A DNA stretch of 64,000 nt from Gimesia maris (GCF_008298035.1 NZ_CP042910.1:5719001-5783000); one strand, 5' to 3'; counted from the stretch's first letter, positions 17,922 through 29,941 are shown. Numbers and translations: made by a program. The notes: generated from the letters alone by a model not told the origin.

Positions 17922-18572
17922 GGGAATCCTCCTCCTGGCGTTACGAGTGGCATTCCTGCCCGTCGATTTATTGGCCAATAAGTTCGAGGTAATTTGATAA
18001 GGGTAATTTTTCTAAAGTGCGAGAGCCTTTCACTATGTCCAGAAATTTCAGTATCAAACAGACACGCATGGCGCAGGGATAGTTCCCTCATTCAAAATAA
18101 AAATGAAATGAGGTTGTTTAACAGACCGTCCATGGCCAACACCTAATTGTAAAAGTGGGGTTATCGTGTGGACGTGACTCGAGCATTTTCAGGGCATGCC
18201 ACACAGGAATGTCAGAGACCTAATATCATGTTTCGAGCGTTACTATTATTTCCCACGTCTTTATTTGAGACAATACCAAAATTCAAGTCTGTGATTTTCA
18301 CCACAACAAACGGCTGTCTTCGGTCGACTTTAAGTAACTACACGACAAACAGTTAGTAAAACATACCAGAACACGAACAGTTTCCGGGAATACGCGTGGG
18401 GAATGCCTGAACGGACTGGTTCGGTGCAGATTAGACAGACTGGATTTGCTTTCCTGCCGAAAAGACATCCCGTATTGATCAGCCCTATTCTTACGTAAAA
18501 GAAAGAAAGAACAGCAAGTGTTTTTTGTTTTTTACAGAAGGGTATCAGCCTTGTAAAAACAGCCACATGGAT
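17922..18572. other. 650-base intergenic region
   Basis: This region holds the prkA promoter/leader on its left side and the 3' end of the ceramidase-type gene on its right. A 78-codon open frame on the minus strand (18330-18566) has no ribosome site and is Cys/Leu-rich without recognisable similarity. I do not call it. No RNA gene or clear terminator was seen. Confidence 0.4.
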
Positions 18573-21089
<2,517 letters not shown>

Positions 21090-21108
21090 TCAAGCCTCTG
21101 AGTGATTC

Positions 21109-21864
21109 TTACTTGAGTGTATCCAGCACCTGATTCAGGTACTGCTTCACCTGGGGATCGACTTTTTCGTACCCTTTGTCCGAACGGGGCTGTCCCAGCG
21201 CGTGCCGCATGGCGTTGTGCATCAGGTAGCGGCCGGTATCGGTTTTCATGTGAATTGCATCGCGGTAGATGTCGGTAATTTCATCGAAAGGAGCTTTGTT
21301 GTTTTTGATATCCGTATTCACCTGGTCCAGCAGATCGATGGCATGGGTCTGTTTGAATTTCCGCTCAGGATATTTTTTCTGCAAAGCAGCCAGCAACGCC
21401 TTCATATAAGCGGGGCTGTGCTGCATTTTCCCGGTGACCTCTTTGCTGGCATATTCTTCAGCACGGGTCTTACTTCGTGCCCAGCCTGTATGAATGATAA
21501 AGATCGCATTGGGCTGCATATCCACCCATTTGGAAATCGTGGCGAGATCTTCGTCCAGCGTTGCACCGTAGTGTGTCTGCACGGAGATCAGATCGTACTG
21601 TTTTTCCTTGAGTGCCTGTGGCCAGAGTGTGGATGTTTTCACACAAGGCATTTCCGGGTGCGCCATGATGTAAGGCAGACTCTTCCCACAATCCACGTGC
21701 CACTGCACATCTCCCTCCAGTAATGAAGGAGCCGTATCCCAGGTCAGCGAATTCCCGATCAGGTAATAACTTTTGGCTTTGTCTTCCGCCTGGAGCACCG
21801 AACTGGTTAAGACAAAACAGAGCGTGATGAGACAGACTGCAAACACGGAAAGCGACTTGAGCAT
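21109..21864 (-). CDS. secreted SGNH-hydrolase-like protein
   Basis: A 251-residue protein with a signal peptide (about 1-26, ending LQA). The mature start YYLIGNSLTWDTAP resembles SGNH block I, with Ser in GNSLT. Near the C-terminus DAIHMKTDTGRYL supplies a D-x-x-H pair like block V. This suggests a GDSL/SGNH esterase fold, common in planctomycetes, possibly acting on acetylated sugars. The other SGNH blocks are not obvious, so activity is inferred. It is convergent with the adenine deaminase gene, 19 bases apart. Confidence 0.75.
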   Translation of the reverse strand: MLKSLSVFAVCLITLCFVLTSSVLQAEDKAKSYYLIGNSLTWDTAPSLLEGDVQWHVDCGKSLPYIMAHPEMPCVKTSTLWPQALKEKQYDLISVQTHYGATLDEDLATISKWVDMQPNAIFIIHTGWARSKTRAEEYASKEVTGKMQHSPAYMKALLAALQKKYPERKFKQTHAIDLLDQVNTDIKNNKAPFDEITDIYRDAIHMKTDTGRYLMHNAMRHALGQPRSDKGYEKVDPQVKQYLNQVLDTLK

Positions 21865-21925
21865 CAGATCTGTTCCTTCGTCTAGCGAGAAGTAATACGC
21901 AGAATGAGCATTTCCTGAGAAAACA

Positions 21926-21999
21926 TACCCCCGGCAGGGTTCGAACCTGCGACCTATGCTTTAGGAAAGCATTGCTCTATCCAACTGAGCTACGGGGGC
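21926..21999 (-). tRNA. tRNA-Arg (anticodon CCT)
   Basis: A 74-base cloverleaf on the minus strand. The acceptor is GCCCCCG with CGGGGGT (one G-U pair), the D-arm GCTC-AGTTGGAT-GAGC, and the anticodon arm ATGCT-TTCCTAA-AGCAT with anticodon CCT. The variable loop is short and the T-arm is GCAGG-TTCGAAC-CCTGC. It reads AGG. CCA is not encoded. Confidence 0.95.
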
Positions 22000-22102
22000 T
22001 GAGTGATCCTAATATAGTAGGGGTTCAGTGCTTTCGTCAAACGACTGCTCTGCCGGAATTGAGAGTGACACCAAAAAGGGAGGCCGGGCGCGCCTGTCAT
22101 GT

Positions 22103-22597
22103 TCATTTCATGGGTTCGGCTTTGACGTAGAGCTCTTTGGGGGCGGTCTCGTAATATTTGAACATGGCCGGACAGATCCAGCCTTCCATGTCAGAATCTT
22201 CAAAGCGATAGTAGTTCCCCTCTCCAGCGCCGCGGAGCCAGATGAGTTTTTTCTGATATTGGGGAAACGGCTTTGCCGAGAACAGCAGGCGGAAACCTTT
22301 GTCGGCATCGGGAATGTCTTTGACGATCACATCGATCATTTCCGGTACGCCGGCCACAAACGGTTCCTGCACCAGGCCTGCGGAACTGTCATCAAAGACC
22401 CAGGTCCCCAGATGCCGATAGGGGGCGATGACCATGATTGCGTTTTGTCGGGGCAGACCGGATGCGAACGGCGGCAGCAGTTTGAACTGCCAGGCAATAC
22501 CGACGGCGATCAGGATCATTCCGATCGAGATCAGATACATGCGACGCCAGTGAATCTGTGGAGGAGCCGTTGCCTGTACTCTGTTTTCTTCGATCAT
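22103..22597 (-). CDS. membrane-anchored conserved protein of unknown function
   Basis: A 164-residue protein. A short cytoplasmic N-terminus is followed by one transmembrane helix (about 20-38, YLISIGMILIAVGIAWQF) and a soluble domain with YRHLGTWVFDDSSAGLVQEPFVAG and MIDVIVKDIPDADKGFRLLFSA. The domain resembles the small DUF6717-like proteins I know from planctomycetes and other bacteria, but I am not certain of the family name. No function is known. It stands alone beside tRNA-Arg. Confidence 0.75.
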   Translation of the reverse strand: MIEENRVQATAPPQIHWRRMYLISIGMILIAVGIAWQFKLLPPFASGLPRQNAIMVIAPYRHLGTWVFDDSSAGLVQEPFVAGVPEMIDVIVKDIPDADKGFRLLFSAKPFPQYQKKLIWLRGAGEGNYYRFEDSDMEGWICPAMFKYYETAPKELYVKAEPMK

Positions 22598-22743
22598 GTA
22601 ATGTTCCTCGGATCGGATTTATCAGTTACCCGTTTCTATCAGTTTAACCGATTGTCCGTTGAAAGCGAAAAAATTGTCTCACTTGCACATGATTGCCGAC
22701 ATTAATTAAAGAGAGATAACTTATTTGAGCTGGAACAGTAAAC

Positions 22744-23208
22744 GTGACGAAACGCAAGTCAATTGAATCGGTGGATGTGAATCAGTGGATCGCTGCTTTT
22801 TGCGGTGTGATTCTGGGACTGTTACTGGAAGCGATTATCGGCAGCTATTCCTGGATGGAAACCGGACCGATGATCCGGTTTCAAAGTGGAGTCCGCCTAC
22901 CTGTTATTGGACCTCTCCTGGGCGGGATACTGGCCTATCTGTTTGCGTTGCGGTTCGGCGAGGTCAAAATTCGGGGTATGTTGAAGCATTCGATTGTCGG
23001 AGCGATCATTGGCCTGCTGATCGGCTATTTTCTGGGTGCCTGCGTCCTGGCCCCCATGCTGGCACAACAGGATCCGTATTACAGCTTCCTCAGAAGTAAG
23101 GTCACCGCCGGCTATACACGTTTTTTTATCTTGAATGGCATGCCAGTGTGTGCGATCATAGGTTGTGCGATTGGAATGATTTATAGTGTGAAACTCAAAC
23201 GACGGTAA
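22744..23208 (+). CDS. small multi-spanning membrane protein
   Basis: A 154-residue hydrophobic protein with about four predicted transmembrane helices (near residues 12-30, 55-75, 85-105 and 130-150) and several Gly-rich helices (GAIIGLLIGYFLGA). The start is GTG at 22744 with GGAAC upstream. Family not recognised. It is followed after 5 bases by another small membrane protein gene, so the two form an operon. Confidence 0.7.
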   Translation: MTKRKSIESVDVNQWIAAFCGVILGLLLEAIIGSYSWMETGPMIRFQSGVRLPVIGPLLGGILAYLFALRFGEVKIRGMLKHSIVGAIIGLLIGYFLGACVLAPMLAQQDPYYSFLRSKVTAGYTRFFILNGMPVCAIIGCAIGMIYSVKLKRR

Positions 23209-23213
23209 CCGTC

Positions 23214-23480
23214 ATGTTCACTTTCTTCCTGATTGACCGACGTATTCTCTTCAGGGGCGTCTGTTACTGCGGACTGCTCACCTTACTGCTGGCACTGACT
23301 TACGTTCTGAGCATCGGACCGGCTTACGCCTACCTGATCAATCATTTTGGCACTGTCTCCGAACAAACCTCTGATCGAATCCTGTCTTTCTACTCACCAA
23401 TCTATTACCCCTGTAATGGCAGTAAACCTTTTTATAATCAACTCAACAGCTACATTACATTCTGGAGAAAACTCATGTGA
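23214..23480 (+). CDS. small membrane protein, 88 residues
   Basis: One strong transmembrane helix (about residues 15-34, VCYCGLLTLLLALTYVLS) is followed by a short domain ending in PIYYPCNGSKPFYNQLNSYI. Starting 5 bases after the preceding stop, it is probably translated from the same message. Function is unknown. The codon pattern and spacing support a real gene over a chance frame. Confidence 0.65.
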   Translation: MFTFFLIDRRILFRGVCYCGLLTLLLALTYVLSIGPAYAYLINHFGTVSEQTSDRILSFYSPIYYPCNGSKPFYNQLNSYITFWRKLM

Positions 23481-23519
23481 CCGCGACTATGACTGTCGGG
23501 CCATAGAGCCGCTCCCCGA

Positions 23520-24692
23520 CTACCAGTTGTATTCAAAGCCCACACCACTGACCCCTGACCAGGAAATCGGGTAGACACTCCAGTGACGATCCGGATTTTG
23601 TGTCGCATCGACGGCGTTGGTGGCGATCCACGCCATCCACCAGCCGAGAAATACCTGTGAGGGGTAATGCCGATTGTCATTGATGCGGGAGAGAGGCACC
23701 AGCGTGGAACCGGCGTAGAACGCCAGTTTGAGTAAAGGTTTATCGGTCACTTTGGCGGCAGCCAGAAACGGGATGGCTCCCATGAAGCTGTGGCCGCTGA
23801 CACCGTTATTGTCCTGGAAGGGCTTCCACTTTGCATTCGCAGTGGTTTCCCCCGGACGCGAGGCACCGGTGGCTAACTGCATGGCCAGCATCGGGGGTGT
23901 GCCGACAATGATTGCGCGAAGCGAGCGTTCCCCCCATTCCCCGGTCCGATTCACAAGCGGGATTGTTTCAAACATGGCTCCCGCTACCCAGGCAGCAGCA
24001 AACAGCGGAATAGTATAACGACCGTTGCCCAATTCTTTCTGCGCATGTAATCCGTGCAGCCATTCATCGGACGAGGCACTGAGTACACTGGATTGGCTGT
24101 GATTCTGTATGCCGCCATCCAATGAGGTATTCGCCATAATCGCGCCGATGCCGAACCCGCCCGCCAGCCAGGCCAATGACTCATTCGAGTAATAATTAGC
24201 ATGATCCTCTTTGACTTTGCTCCAGAGTGTCAGCCGCTCACTTGCCATTTCGGTTTCGAAACTGGGATTCACACAGCCGAAGTCACCCAGAGGTTCTTCC
24301 GACAGAAAACCGGTCACAACTACAGATGCAGGCAAGTCGTCGGGCAGTGTTTCATCAATCTGCCTGTTTTGATTCAATACTCCGCGGGTGGAATCAATCC
24401 AGTCTGAACCGGCCGGATCGTCTCCTCTCAATCCAGACAATCCAAACTCTTCACCCGCTTCGGCAGCGGTTTGCTCTCGCTTGTGCTGATCACCCGGCGT
24501 GACATCGTGTGAAACCGCTTGTGAGCGCTGCAGCGTCGAACTCAACCATTTCCCACTGGTGGAATGGTTTGTCGAAATACAGCCCGACAGCATAGACAGC
24601 GCAAGCAGACACACGGACAGCAGAAAGATGCGTCCTGAGATCAGGCTGCCTGCACAGTATGTCTGTAATTTCAGCGTCAGAGTTTGATTCAT
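23520..24692 (-). CDS. PAP2-superfamily phosphatase lipoprotein
   Basis: A 390-residue protein from the ATG at 24692 (the open frame extends upstream without support). The signal peptide ends in lipobox LSGC at Cys38. The C-terminal half has the PAP2 signature: SGHSFMGAIPFLAAA and SRINDNRHYPSQVFLGWW, the latter carrying the catalytic His. Likely a membrane-attached phosphatidic-acid-type phosphatase facing the periplasm. The first signature motif (KxxxxxxRP) is weak around ATGASRPGETTANAKWKPF, so the substrate is uncertain. Confidence 0.87.
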   Translation of the reverse strand: MNQTLTLKLQTYCAGSLISGRIFLLSVCLLALSMLSGCISTNHSTSGKWLSSTLQRSQAVSHDVTPGDQHKREQTAAEAGEEFGLSGLRGDDPAGSDWIDSTRGVLNQNRQIDETLPDDLPASVVVTGFLSEEPLGDFGCVNPSFETEMASERLTLWSKVKEDHANYYSNESLAWLAGGFGIGAIMANTSLDGGIQNHSQSSVLSASSDEWLHGLHAQKELGNGRYTIPLFAAAWVAGAMFETIPLVNRTGEWGERSLRAIIVGTPPMLAMQLATGASRPGETTANAKWKPFQDNNGVSGHSFMGAIPFLAAAKVTDKPLLKLAFYAGSTLVPLSRINDNRHYPSQVFLGWWMAWIATNAVDATQNPDRHWSVYPISWSGVSGVGFEYNW

Positions 24693-24892
24693 CGTGTGTT
24701 TTAAGCAGAGAGGAAAACAGAGATGTAAGGTGGGTGACAAGCGAAGTGAGAAAAAGGCGGGGAATGTGAGGAAAGGAGCACTGACAGGTGCTCCATTAAA
24801 GGTGCGAGTGAAACGAAGCTGTCGTAGCAGACACCAACAATCAGGAGTCAATGTTTCACTCCGCATCAGAGATTCAATTGTAGATTCTTGAA

Positions 24893-26974
24893 TTAAATAC
24901 CTGGATCTTTCTGCGGGCTGTTTTGTGGATCTGGATACCAGCGGTCGGAATAATACAGTTCAAACGCGGCCTGGAAGAATGCCACGGCATTGTGCAGCAT
25001 CTCTTGATCGGGATTTTTCTGTTGATTGAGTTGATGCGTGGCGCGATCCAGTTGAAAGCCTGCTGATGACTTCCCGAACCCCAGCACGACCATGCGATTT
25101 TGTGAATCGAGTAATGCGACATCATGATTATGCTGCATGATGGCCCGTCCCCGCCTGGGATCTGCCTGCAGGACATCGTAACCAAAGAAGACCGAGCGAT
25201 AGTCGCTGCCCAGTCGTCCCATGATGGTCGGCGCGATATCCAGCGAACAGGCCAGTGTGCTGCAGCGCGTCCCCGCTGCTTTTCCCTCAGGCTGAATCAG
25301 CAATACCGGCACCCGGTAAGAACTCATGGGAAACAGCTGGCTGCCGGAAACACGGGCTCCGTGATCCCCCATGACAACAAAAATGGTATTCTGATAGAAA
25401 TCATGTGATTGCGCTTCACGAAAAAAATAACCGAGTGCCCAGTCTGCATATTTCACCGCGTTCTCACGTGTCTGCTCATTCTCAGGAATGCGACCTTCCG
25501 GGTAAGTATAAGGTCGATGATTGGAAACCGTGAGAATGGTGGCAAAGAACGGCCGACCGGACTTTTCCAGACCATCCAGTTCTGTCAGAGCCTTATGAAA
25601 CAGGTCCTCATCGCTGACCCCCCAGGCATTTGCAAAAATGGGATCATGAAAATCTGACTGTTCAATAAAATGGTTGAAGCCATTGGCTCTCATAAAAGAA
25701 CGTACGCCATCAAACAGCCCGCGTCCGCCTGTCATAAAGAGTCTCTCATAGTCTCGACCGGCGAGCACATTTGCCAGTGTATAGACATGCTCCGAGTGAT
25801 CCCGCTTGAGGATCGATTCGGTCGGAATGGGAGGCATTGACGTCATCACCGCTTCCAGAGCCCGCGCGGTCCGGTTTCCGGTGGCATAAAAATGATCGAA
25901 CAGCAGCCCCTGTTTGGTCAAAGCATCGAAGTGGGGAGTCAATCCGCGTTTGTCTCCCAGCGCTCCGATGAAGTCAGATCCCAGGCTCTCCTCCAGAATC
26001 AAAACGACATTATAATCCTGCTCAGGTTGCCCTGTCTGAATCACGCGGTCCACGGGATTATTCGAGAATTGTTTCAAGTCATCCCCGTCAGAGACAATCT
26101 GCTGTCTTAATCTCTGTTTGACTTCCGCATCAGCAATCGTCATGTAATTTTTGTTAAAGTCAAAGCGGCAGGTCCAGGCATAATACACAAAGCTGTATAA
26201 GCCATTCCATGAGCATTCATTAACAATGCGATCTCGAGAAACCTGTCGACTTTCGGCACTCGTGGATGACCAGAGGATTGCAATCGCAGCCAGGCAACTG
26301 AAGAAGATTCCATAACGTTTCTGCCAGGGCATGGATGTCGCGACCTGGGCATGGAAATTCTTACGCAACAGAATCCAGCAGCTGATACCACACAGTACTA
26401 CCAGCGCCAGCAACTCGATCAACGGGTAGGATTCCCAGATGTTGCAACAGACTTCGGTGGGATAAACGATGTATTCAAAAGCAATGTAATTCAACCGCGA
26501 CTGAAATTCGTCAAAGAAGACGTATTCCGTAATGCAGAAAAACGGGAGAAACAGAAATGCGATGATCCAGGTCAGATCCAGTAGAAGATGATTGATTCGC
26601 CCCTTCAACCTGCGCTCTGACAGAAATGTGATATGAATCAACTGCGGAAACACAAAACAGAGCGCCACCAGCACATCGTACTGCAAACCCACAAATAACA
26701 GTTGGAGTTCCTGCCAGATCGTCACCTTATCCAGACTGGTATAGGTTACAACCATTACCGTCCGCAGTAAGAACAGATAGCCAAGTGTAATGACAAAGAT
26801 CGTTGCTAATACGCTATAACGTCCCGACCAGCGATGAATCGAAACTCCGATATTGTGAATCGTTGACAGTAGACCGGAATGCGTATTTACGCCCTGCACT
26901 GATCCTGTTGTTTCCTCAATTTTCTTTCCTGACAGATTTAACACCGGTTCGGCAGGTAAAACTAACTTAGACAT
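24893..26974 (-). CDS. LTA synthase-family sulfatase-fold membrane enzyme
   Basis: A 693-residue protein from the ATG at 26974 (GGGAAG about 8 bases upstream). A cytoplasmic N-terminus and five or so transmembrane helices (about 55-260) precede an extracytoplasmic alkaline-phosphatase-fold domain. Catalytic marks are LEESLGSDFIGALG, TGNRTARALEA (nucleophile Thr), WGVSDEDLFHKAL and VVMGDHGARVSG. In Gram-positives the family polymerises glycerol phosphate. In Gram-negative-type cells relatives (OpgB, EptA-like) transfer head groups to glycans or lipids, which is more likely here. Two 21-base direct repeats lie upstream. Confidence 0.92.
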   Translation of the reverse strand: MSKLVLPAEPVLNLSGKKIEETTGSVQGVNTHSGLLSTIHNIGVSIHRWSGRYSVLATIFVITLGYLFLLRTVMVVTYTSLDKVTIWQELQLLFVGLQYDVLVALCFVFPQLIHITFLSERRLKGRINHLLLDLTWIIAFLFLPFFCITEYVFFDEFQSRLNYIAFEYIVYPTEVCCNIWESYPLIELLALVVLCGISCWILLRKNFHAQVATSMPWQKRYGIFFSCLAAIAILWSSTSAESRQVSRDRIVNECSWNGLYSFVYYAWTCRFDFNKNYMTIADAEVKQRLRQQIVSDGDDLKQFSNNPVDRVIQTGQPEQDYNVVLILEESLGSDFIGALGDKRGLTPHFDALTKQGLLFDHFYATGNRTARALEAVMTSMPPIPTESILKRDHSEHVYTLANVLAGRDYERLFMTGGRGLFDGVRSFMRANGFNHFIEQSDFHDPIFANAWGVSDEDLFHKALTELDGLEKSGRPFFATILTVSNHRPYTYPEGRIPENEQTRENAVKYADWALGYFFREAQSHDFYQNTIFVVMGDHGARVSGSQLFPMSSYRVPVLLIQPEGKAAGTRCSTLACSLDIAPTIMGRLGSDYRSVFFGYDVLQADPRRGRAIMQHNHDVALLDSQNRMVVLGFGKSSAGFQLDRATHQLNQQKNPDQEMLHNAVAFFQAAFELYYSDRWYPDPQNSPQKDPGI

Positions 26975-27021
26975 AAACATTCTTCCCTTTTGTAATATCA
27001 TCCCTGAAATCAGCAGATCGA

Positions 27022-27042
27022 ATTCCGAATCTTTTAGTAATT
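27022..27042 (-). promoter_or_regulatory. direct repeat copy 1 upstream of the LTA-synthase-like gene
   Basis: This 21-base element (plus-strand core AATCTTTTAGTA) is repeated at 27110-27130 with 19 of 21 identities. It lies 48 bases before the sulfatase start. The TACTAAAAGATT core (minus strand) could be a regulator half-site. Confidence 0.4.
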
Positions 27043-27109
27043 AAGGTTAAAATTTTTTCTACACTGTGCAGGAAACGATGCTCTGCCTGTCTTAATCAGA
27101 CAGTCACGT

Positions 27110-27130
27110 ATTCCTAATCTTTTAGTATTT
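27110..27130 (-). promoter_or_regulatory. direct repeat copy 2, between M56 and LTA-synthase-like genes
   Basis: The second copy of the 21-base element is spaced 88 bases from the first. It lies directly beyond the M56 gene stop. Together the pair looks like tandem binding sites for the sulfatase promoter. Confidence 0.4.
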
Positions 27131-27147
27131 CCCGATAAATTTTTTTC

Positions 27148-28305
27148 TTATTCGCGACGCATCATCTGGTGTGCTCTGGATCGGATTGTTAGCGGCTCGC
27201 GCTCTATCAGAAGTTCATGCAGTTCGGTATGGCGGCTGTAGACGTCGAAATCGTTGGGTGAAAAACCAAAGTCATGTAATGCACCGGCTGTCCACGAAGG
27301 CCAGGGAGACCAGTTCGCACGTGGTGAGGCGAGCACATCAACGGGCAACCAGATCATCCCGATGAAAGCTGCAATGCACACAAGGCTGCAACAGGCCTTC
27401 ATTCCAGAGATTTCGAAAGGGCGAGGCATCCGATGGTTTCTGGCAATCTCCGTTAATCGACGGGCTCGATGCGCGATGATACTTTTACCGCGACCGAACG
27501 CCAGGGGTGTAGGTGACTCATCCTGCTGAGAAGCTCCATACTCAATAATGGTTAATAAAGTTCGCAGGTACTGCGCGATTTCCTGAGGTGAATCGATGGC
27601 GGCTTCGTCGCAGGCATATTCACGCCTGAGCGATGATTCCTGAGAGGCCCACCAGACCATCGGATGAAACCAGAAAATGGTTTCCACCAGACGCTGCAGG
27701 AATAACTGCAGCGGATGTCCCGTTTTCAGATGTTCGAGTTCGTGGCGCAGAATGAAATTGATTTTCTGCGTGTCAAATTCCAGCAGGTATTCCGGTACCA
27801 CAATATAGGGGCGATGAAACTGAGAACAAAAGGGCGTTTTCAGACGATCGCTGGATAACAGTTTGACCTGGGATCTTGGATTACCGCCGTGATTCCCGTT
27901 CAAATCATGGAGACTCTCGGCAAAAGCATACTGTTGCGGATCGACACTCTGACAGGATTTCAGAAACGAACTGACCTGCACTGCCCGGTACAGGAAAACC
28001 AGCAATGAGAGTGTGGTTCCCGAGAGCCAGATAAAAAACAGAACGCGTCCCGCCTGCATTTCAAGACTGACGATCGTAGAGGCATTCTGAGAATCAATTG
28101 AAGCCCAGGGCTGAAAAAAACGCGGATGGGGAAACAGAACCGCCACAAAGATCAGCATCAGCAGGACGACATAACAGACCGTCCAGAGGCGGCACTGCGC
28201 GCGTTCGCTGTTGACCAGCTTGCCCAGCCAATGAGCGATGATGATCACAACAGACACCTGGACGGAAAGCGATACGACCAGTTCCAGAAACTGTGTGGAT
28301 GTCAT
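27148..28305 (-). CDS. BlaR1/M56-family membrane metallopeptidase
   Basis: A 385-residue membrane protein with helices near residues 8-25, 37-57 and 85-105, then the zinc-protease motif HELEHLKTGHP and the paired MVWWASQESSLRREYACDEAA that typifies M56 domains, and a further helix near 310. The extracellular penicillin-sensor domain of true BlaR1 is absent. It overlaps the blaI-type gene by 4 bases (ATGA), the standard regulator-protease pair. Its likely job is signal-dependent cleavage of that repressor. Confidence 0.92.
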   Translation of the reverse strand: MTSTQFLELVVSLSVQVSVVIIIAHWLGKLVNSERAQCRLWTVCYVVLLMLIFVAVLFPHPRFFQPWASIDSQNASTIVSLEMQAGRVLFFIWLSGTTLSLLVFLYRAVQVSSFLKSCQSVDPQQYAFAESLHDLNGNHGGNPRSQVKLLSSDRLKTPFCSQFHRPYIVVPEYLLEFDTQKINFILRHELEHLKTGHPLQLFLQRLVETIFWFHPMVWWASQESSLRREYACDEAAIDSPQEIAQYLRTLLTIIEYGASQQDESPTPLAFGRGKSIIAHRARRLTEIARNHRMPRPFEISGMKACCSLVCIAAFIGMIWLPVDVLASPRANWSPWPSWTAGALHDFGFSPNDFDVYSRHTELHELLIEREPLTIRSRAHQMMRRE

Positions 28306-28676
28306 GCCTCTTTCTCCAGAGATTCGATCGCCTGTTTCAATTCTTCGATGTCTGACTGAGACATCGAATCACTTTCCACCAGGCTGAGCACGAATGATTT
28401 GACGGAACCGCCAAACAGTCGCTGCGTCAGATCGGCGGCCATGCTGCTGCTGATTTCCTCGCGGGAAACAGCAGGCTCGTAAACATAGGCTCTACCCTGT
28501 TTCTTTTTACGGAGCACGTCGCGCTGTTCATCCAGAATCTTCAGAGTGGTCATCACGGTCGTATACGCCAGGGGGCGTTCCAGAGAGTCTACCACATCCT
28601 GAACCGTTGCGCGGCCTTTTCGCCAGACAACATCCATCACTTCCAGTTCGCATTTTGTGAGATGTAATTTCGGCAT
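28302..28676 (-). CDS. BlaI/MecI/CopY-family repressor
   Basis: A 124-residue winged-helix repressor from the ATG at 28676 (AAAGGAAA upstream; the frame extends 55 codons further without coding character). Family stretches are LTKCELEVMDVVWRKG, TVQDVVDSL, AYTTVMTTLKILDEQ and VYEPAVSREE. The repressor normally dimerises on palindromic operators and is cleaved when its M56 partner, here the overlapping gene, is triggered. Candidate targets are its own promoter, the LTA-synthase-like gene and the DUF1559 gene next to it. Confidence 0.93.
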   Translation of the reverse strand: MPKLHLTKCELEVMDVVWRKGRATVQDVVDSLERPLAYTTVMTTLKILDEQRDVLRKKKQGRAYVYEPAVSREEISSSMAADLTQRLFGGSVKSFVLSLVESDSMSQSDIEELKQAIESLEKEA

Positions 28677-28770
28677 CACACATTTCCTTTCTTTCGATTC
28701 GACTTCAGACAAGCCGTCCTGTTCGAAGCCAATCGTGGCGTTGGCGGGTAGACACTTCTTATACGTTTTT

Positions 28771-29679
28771 TTATAGCGCCATTCTGCGCGAAAGTTGCTG
28801 GTAGGTACTTGTATCAAGCGACTCTGAAAGCAGGCTGACATGCCCGTCTGCCCAGAGGAAGTTCACACCGCCGGGATGACGGCTGGAAAATTCACATTCA
28901 TCACAGACTTTACAGTTCGGTTTTGTAATGGCACTGCCCACCAGGCGGCAGGCAGCATCTTCGCCGTACGAATCCACTCCCAGCCAGGTCGAAGGGACCA
29001 TGGACATGGTTCGTTCGCCGACAATGATGGTTTGGGTCAAACCACGCTGCAACTGAGGAAAGGAAACCGGTACCGATTCACAAAAAGTTCCTTCTCCGGC
29101 GGGAGCCGGAATGCTGTCATCGGCTTCGAGTGTTCCGAACACGCCGACATAACTGGCTGTCGGAAGTTGAATAATCGGAATCTGAGAAATGGATAATGCG
29201 TGTTCTTCATACAGCGTGAAAGTCGGATCAACGATATCAGACGGACACAGAAAATTGACGATCGCGGTTTCGCGGGCCGTCGTATTGGAAATGTGAGACA
29301 GCACCTGATTGCGATCGACCTGTTCGTAAATCGCACGCTGTTCGAGATAAGGCAACAACGGAACGGACCAGCCATAAGCTGAATGATTTGTATGCTCCCA
29401 TTGCCAGCCGGCAGGCAGGCAACGATAACTGTCATGATAAGAGTGCAACGCCAGGCCGATTTGTTTCAACTGATTTTTGCATTGCAGCTGCCGTGCTGCT
29501 TCGCGGGCTGAATTGACCGCCGGCAGAATCAGGCTGGCCAGAGTCGTAATAACACCAAAGGTCACCAGTAATTCGAGGACTGTGAAGCCTGAACGATTGC
29601 GCAAGACCAGTTTCCCGCCTGAAAAACAGGAAGACTGGCGGTGCAAGCAGTTTCTGGCACTCATCGATCCCTGATACAT
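28771..29679 (-). CDS. DUF1559 pseudopilin-like protein (divergent copy)
   Basis: A 302-residue DUF1559 protein. The prepilin-type segment SGFTVLELLVTFGVITTL is at about residues 30-48, with Glu at +5. PAVNSAREAARQLQCKNQLKQIG and C-terminal HPGGVNFLWADGHVSLLSESLD complete the family pattern. It is less similar to the other two DUF1559 genes here than they are to each other. A second ATG lies six codons in. Same strand and 94 bases ahead of the BlaI-type gene. Confidence 0.9.
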   Translation of the reverse strand: MYQGSMSARNCLHRQSSCFSGGKLVLRNRSGFTVLELLVTFGVITTLASLILPAVNSAREAARQLQCKNQLKQIGLALHSYHDSYRCLPAGWQWEHTNHSAYGWSVPLLPYLEQRAIYEQVDRNQVLSHISNTTARETAIVNFLCPSDIVDPTFTLYEEHALSISQIPIIQLPTASYVGVFGTLEADDSIPAPAGEGTFCESVPVSFPQLQRGLTQTIIVGERTMSMVPSTWLGVDSYGEDAACRLVGSAITKPNCKVCDECEFSSRHPGGVNFLWADGHVSLLSESLDTSTYQQLSRRMAL

Positions 29680-29728
29680 GAGTCAAAATCCTTTTCTGTC
29701 GAGCAATTTCACTCGGATGACGCTTTTT

Positions 29729-29742
29729 ACTAATCATTTAGT
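29729..29742. promoter_or_regulatory. palindromic candidate operator upstream of DUF1559 gene
   Basis: The inverted repeat ACTAA-TCAT-TTAGT lies 50 bases ahead of the DUF1559 start. The TACTAA/TTAGTA half-site also occurs in the 21-base direct repeats at 27022 and 27110, so all three may be bound by the BlaI-type repressor between them. Confidence 0.3.
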
Positions 29743-29941
29743 TTTTTGTCAAGCGGTGATTTCTGATCTCACCAGTTCATAAAAAGACACGTTCCATTTC
29801 AATTCTCTCCTGATTATCGGGAAAACAATTAATTGATCGTTGACATCTTTTGACTCACATCTCAACATGCACCCATGTGTTCAGTCTACCGTTTTGAACA
29901 GATATCTCTCGAACTTCGGTCCTGTTAAGAAAATTGATACC

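Noticed and set aside
18330..18566. 78-codon minus-strand frame between prkA and the ceramidase-like gene
   Set aside because: Unusual Cys/Leu composition, no ribosome site, no family resemblance.
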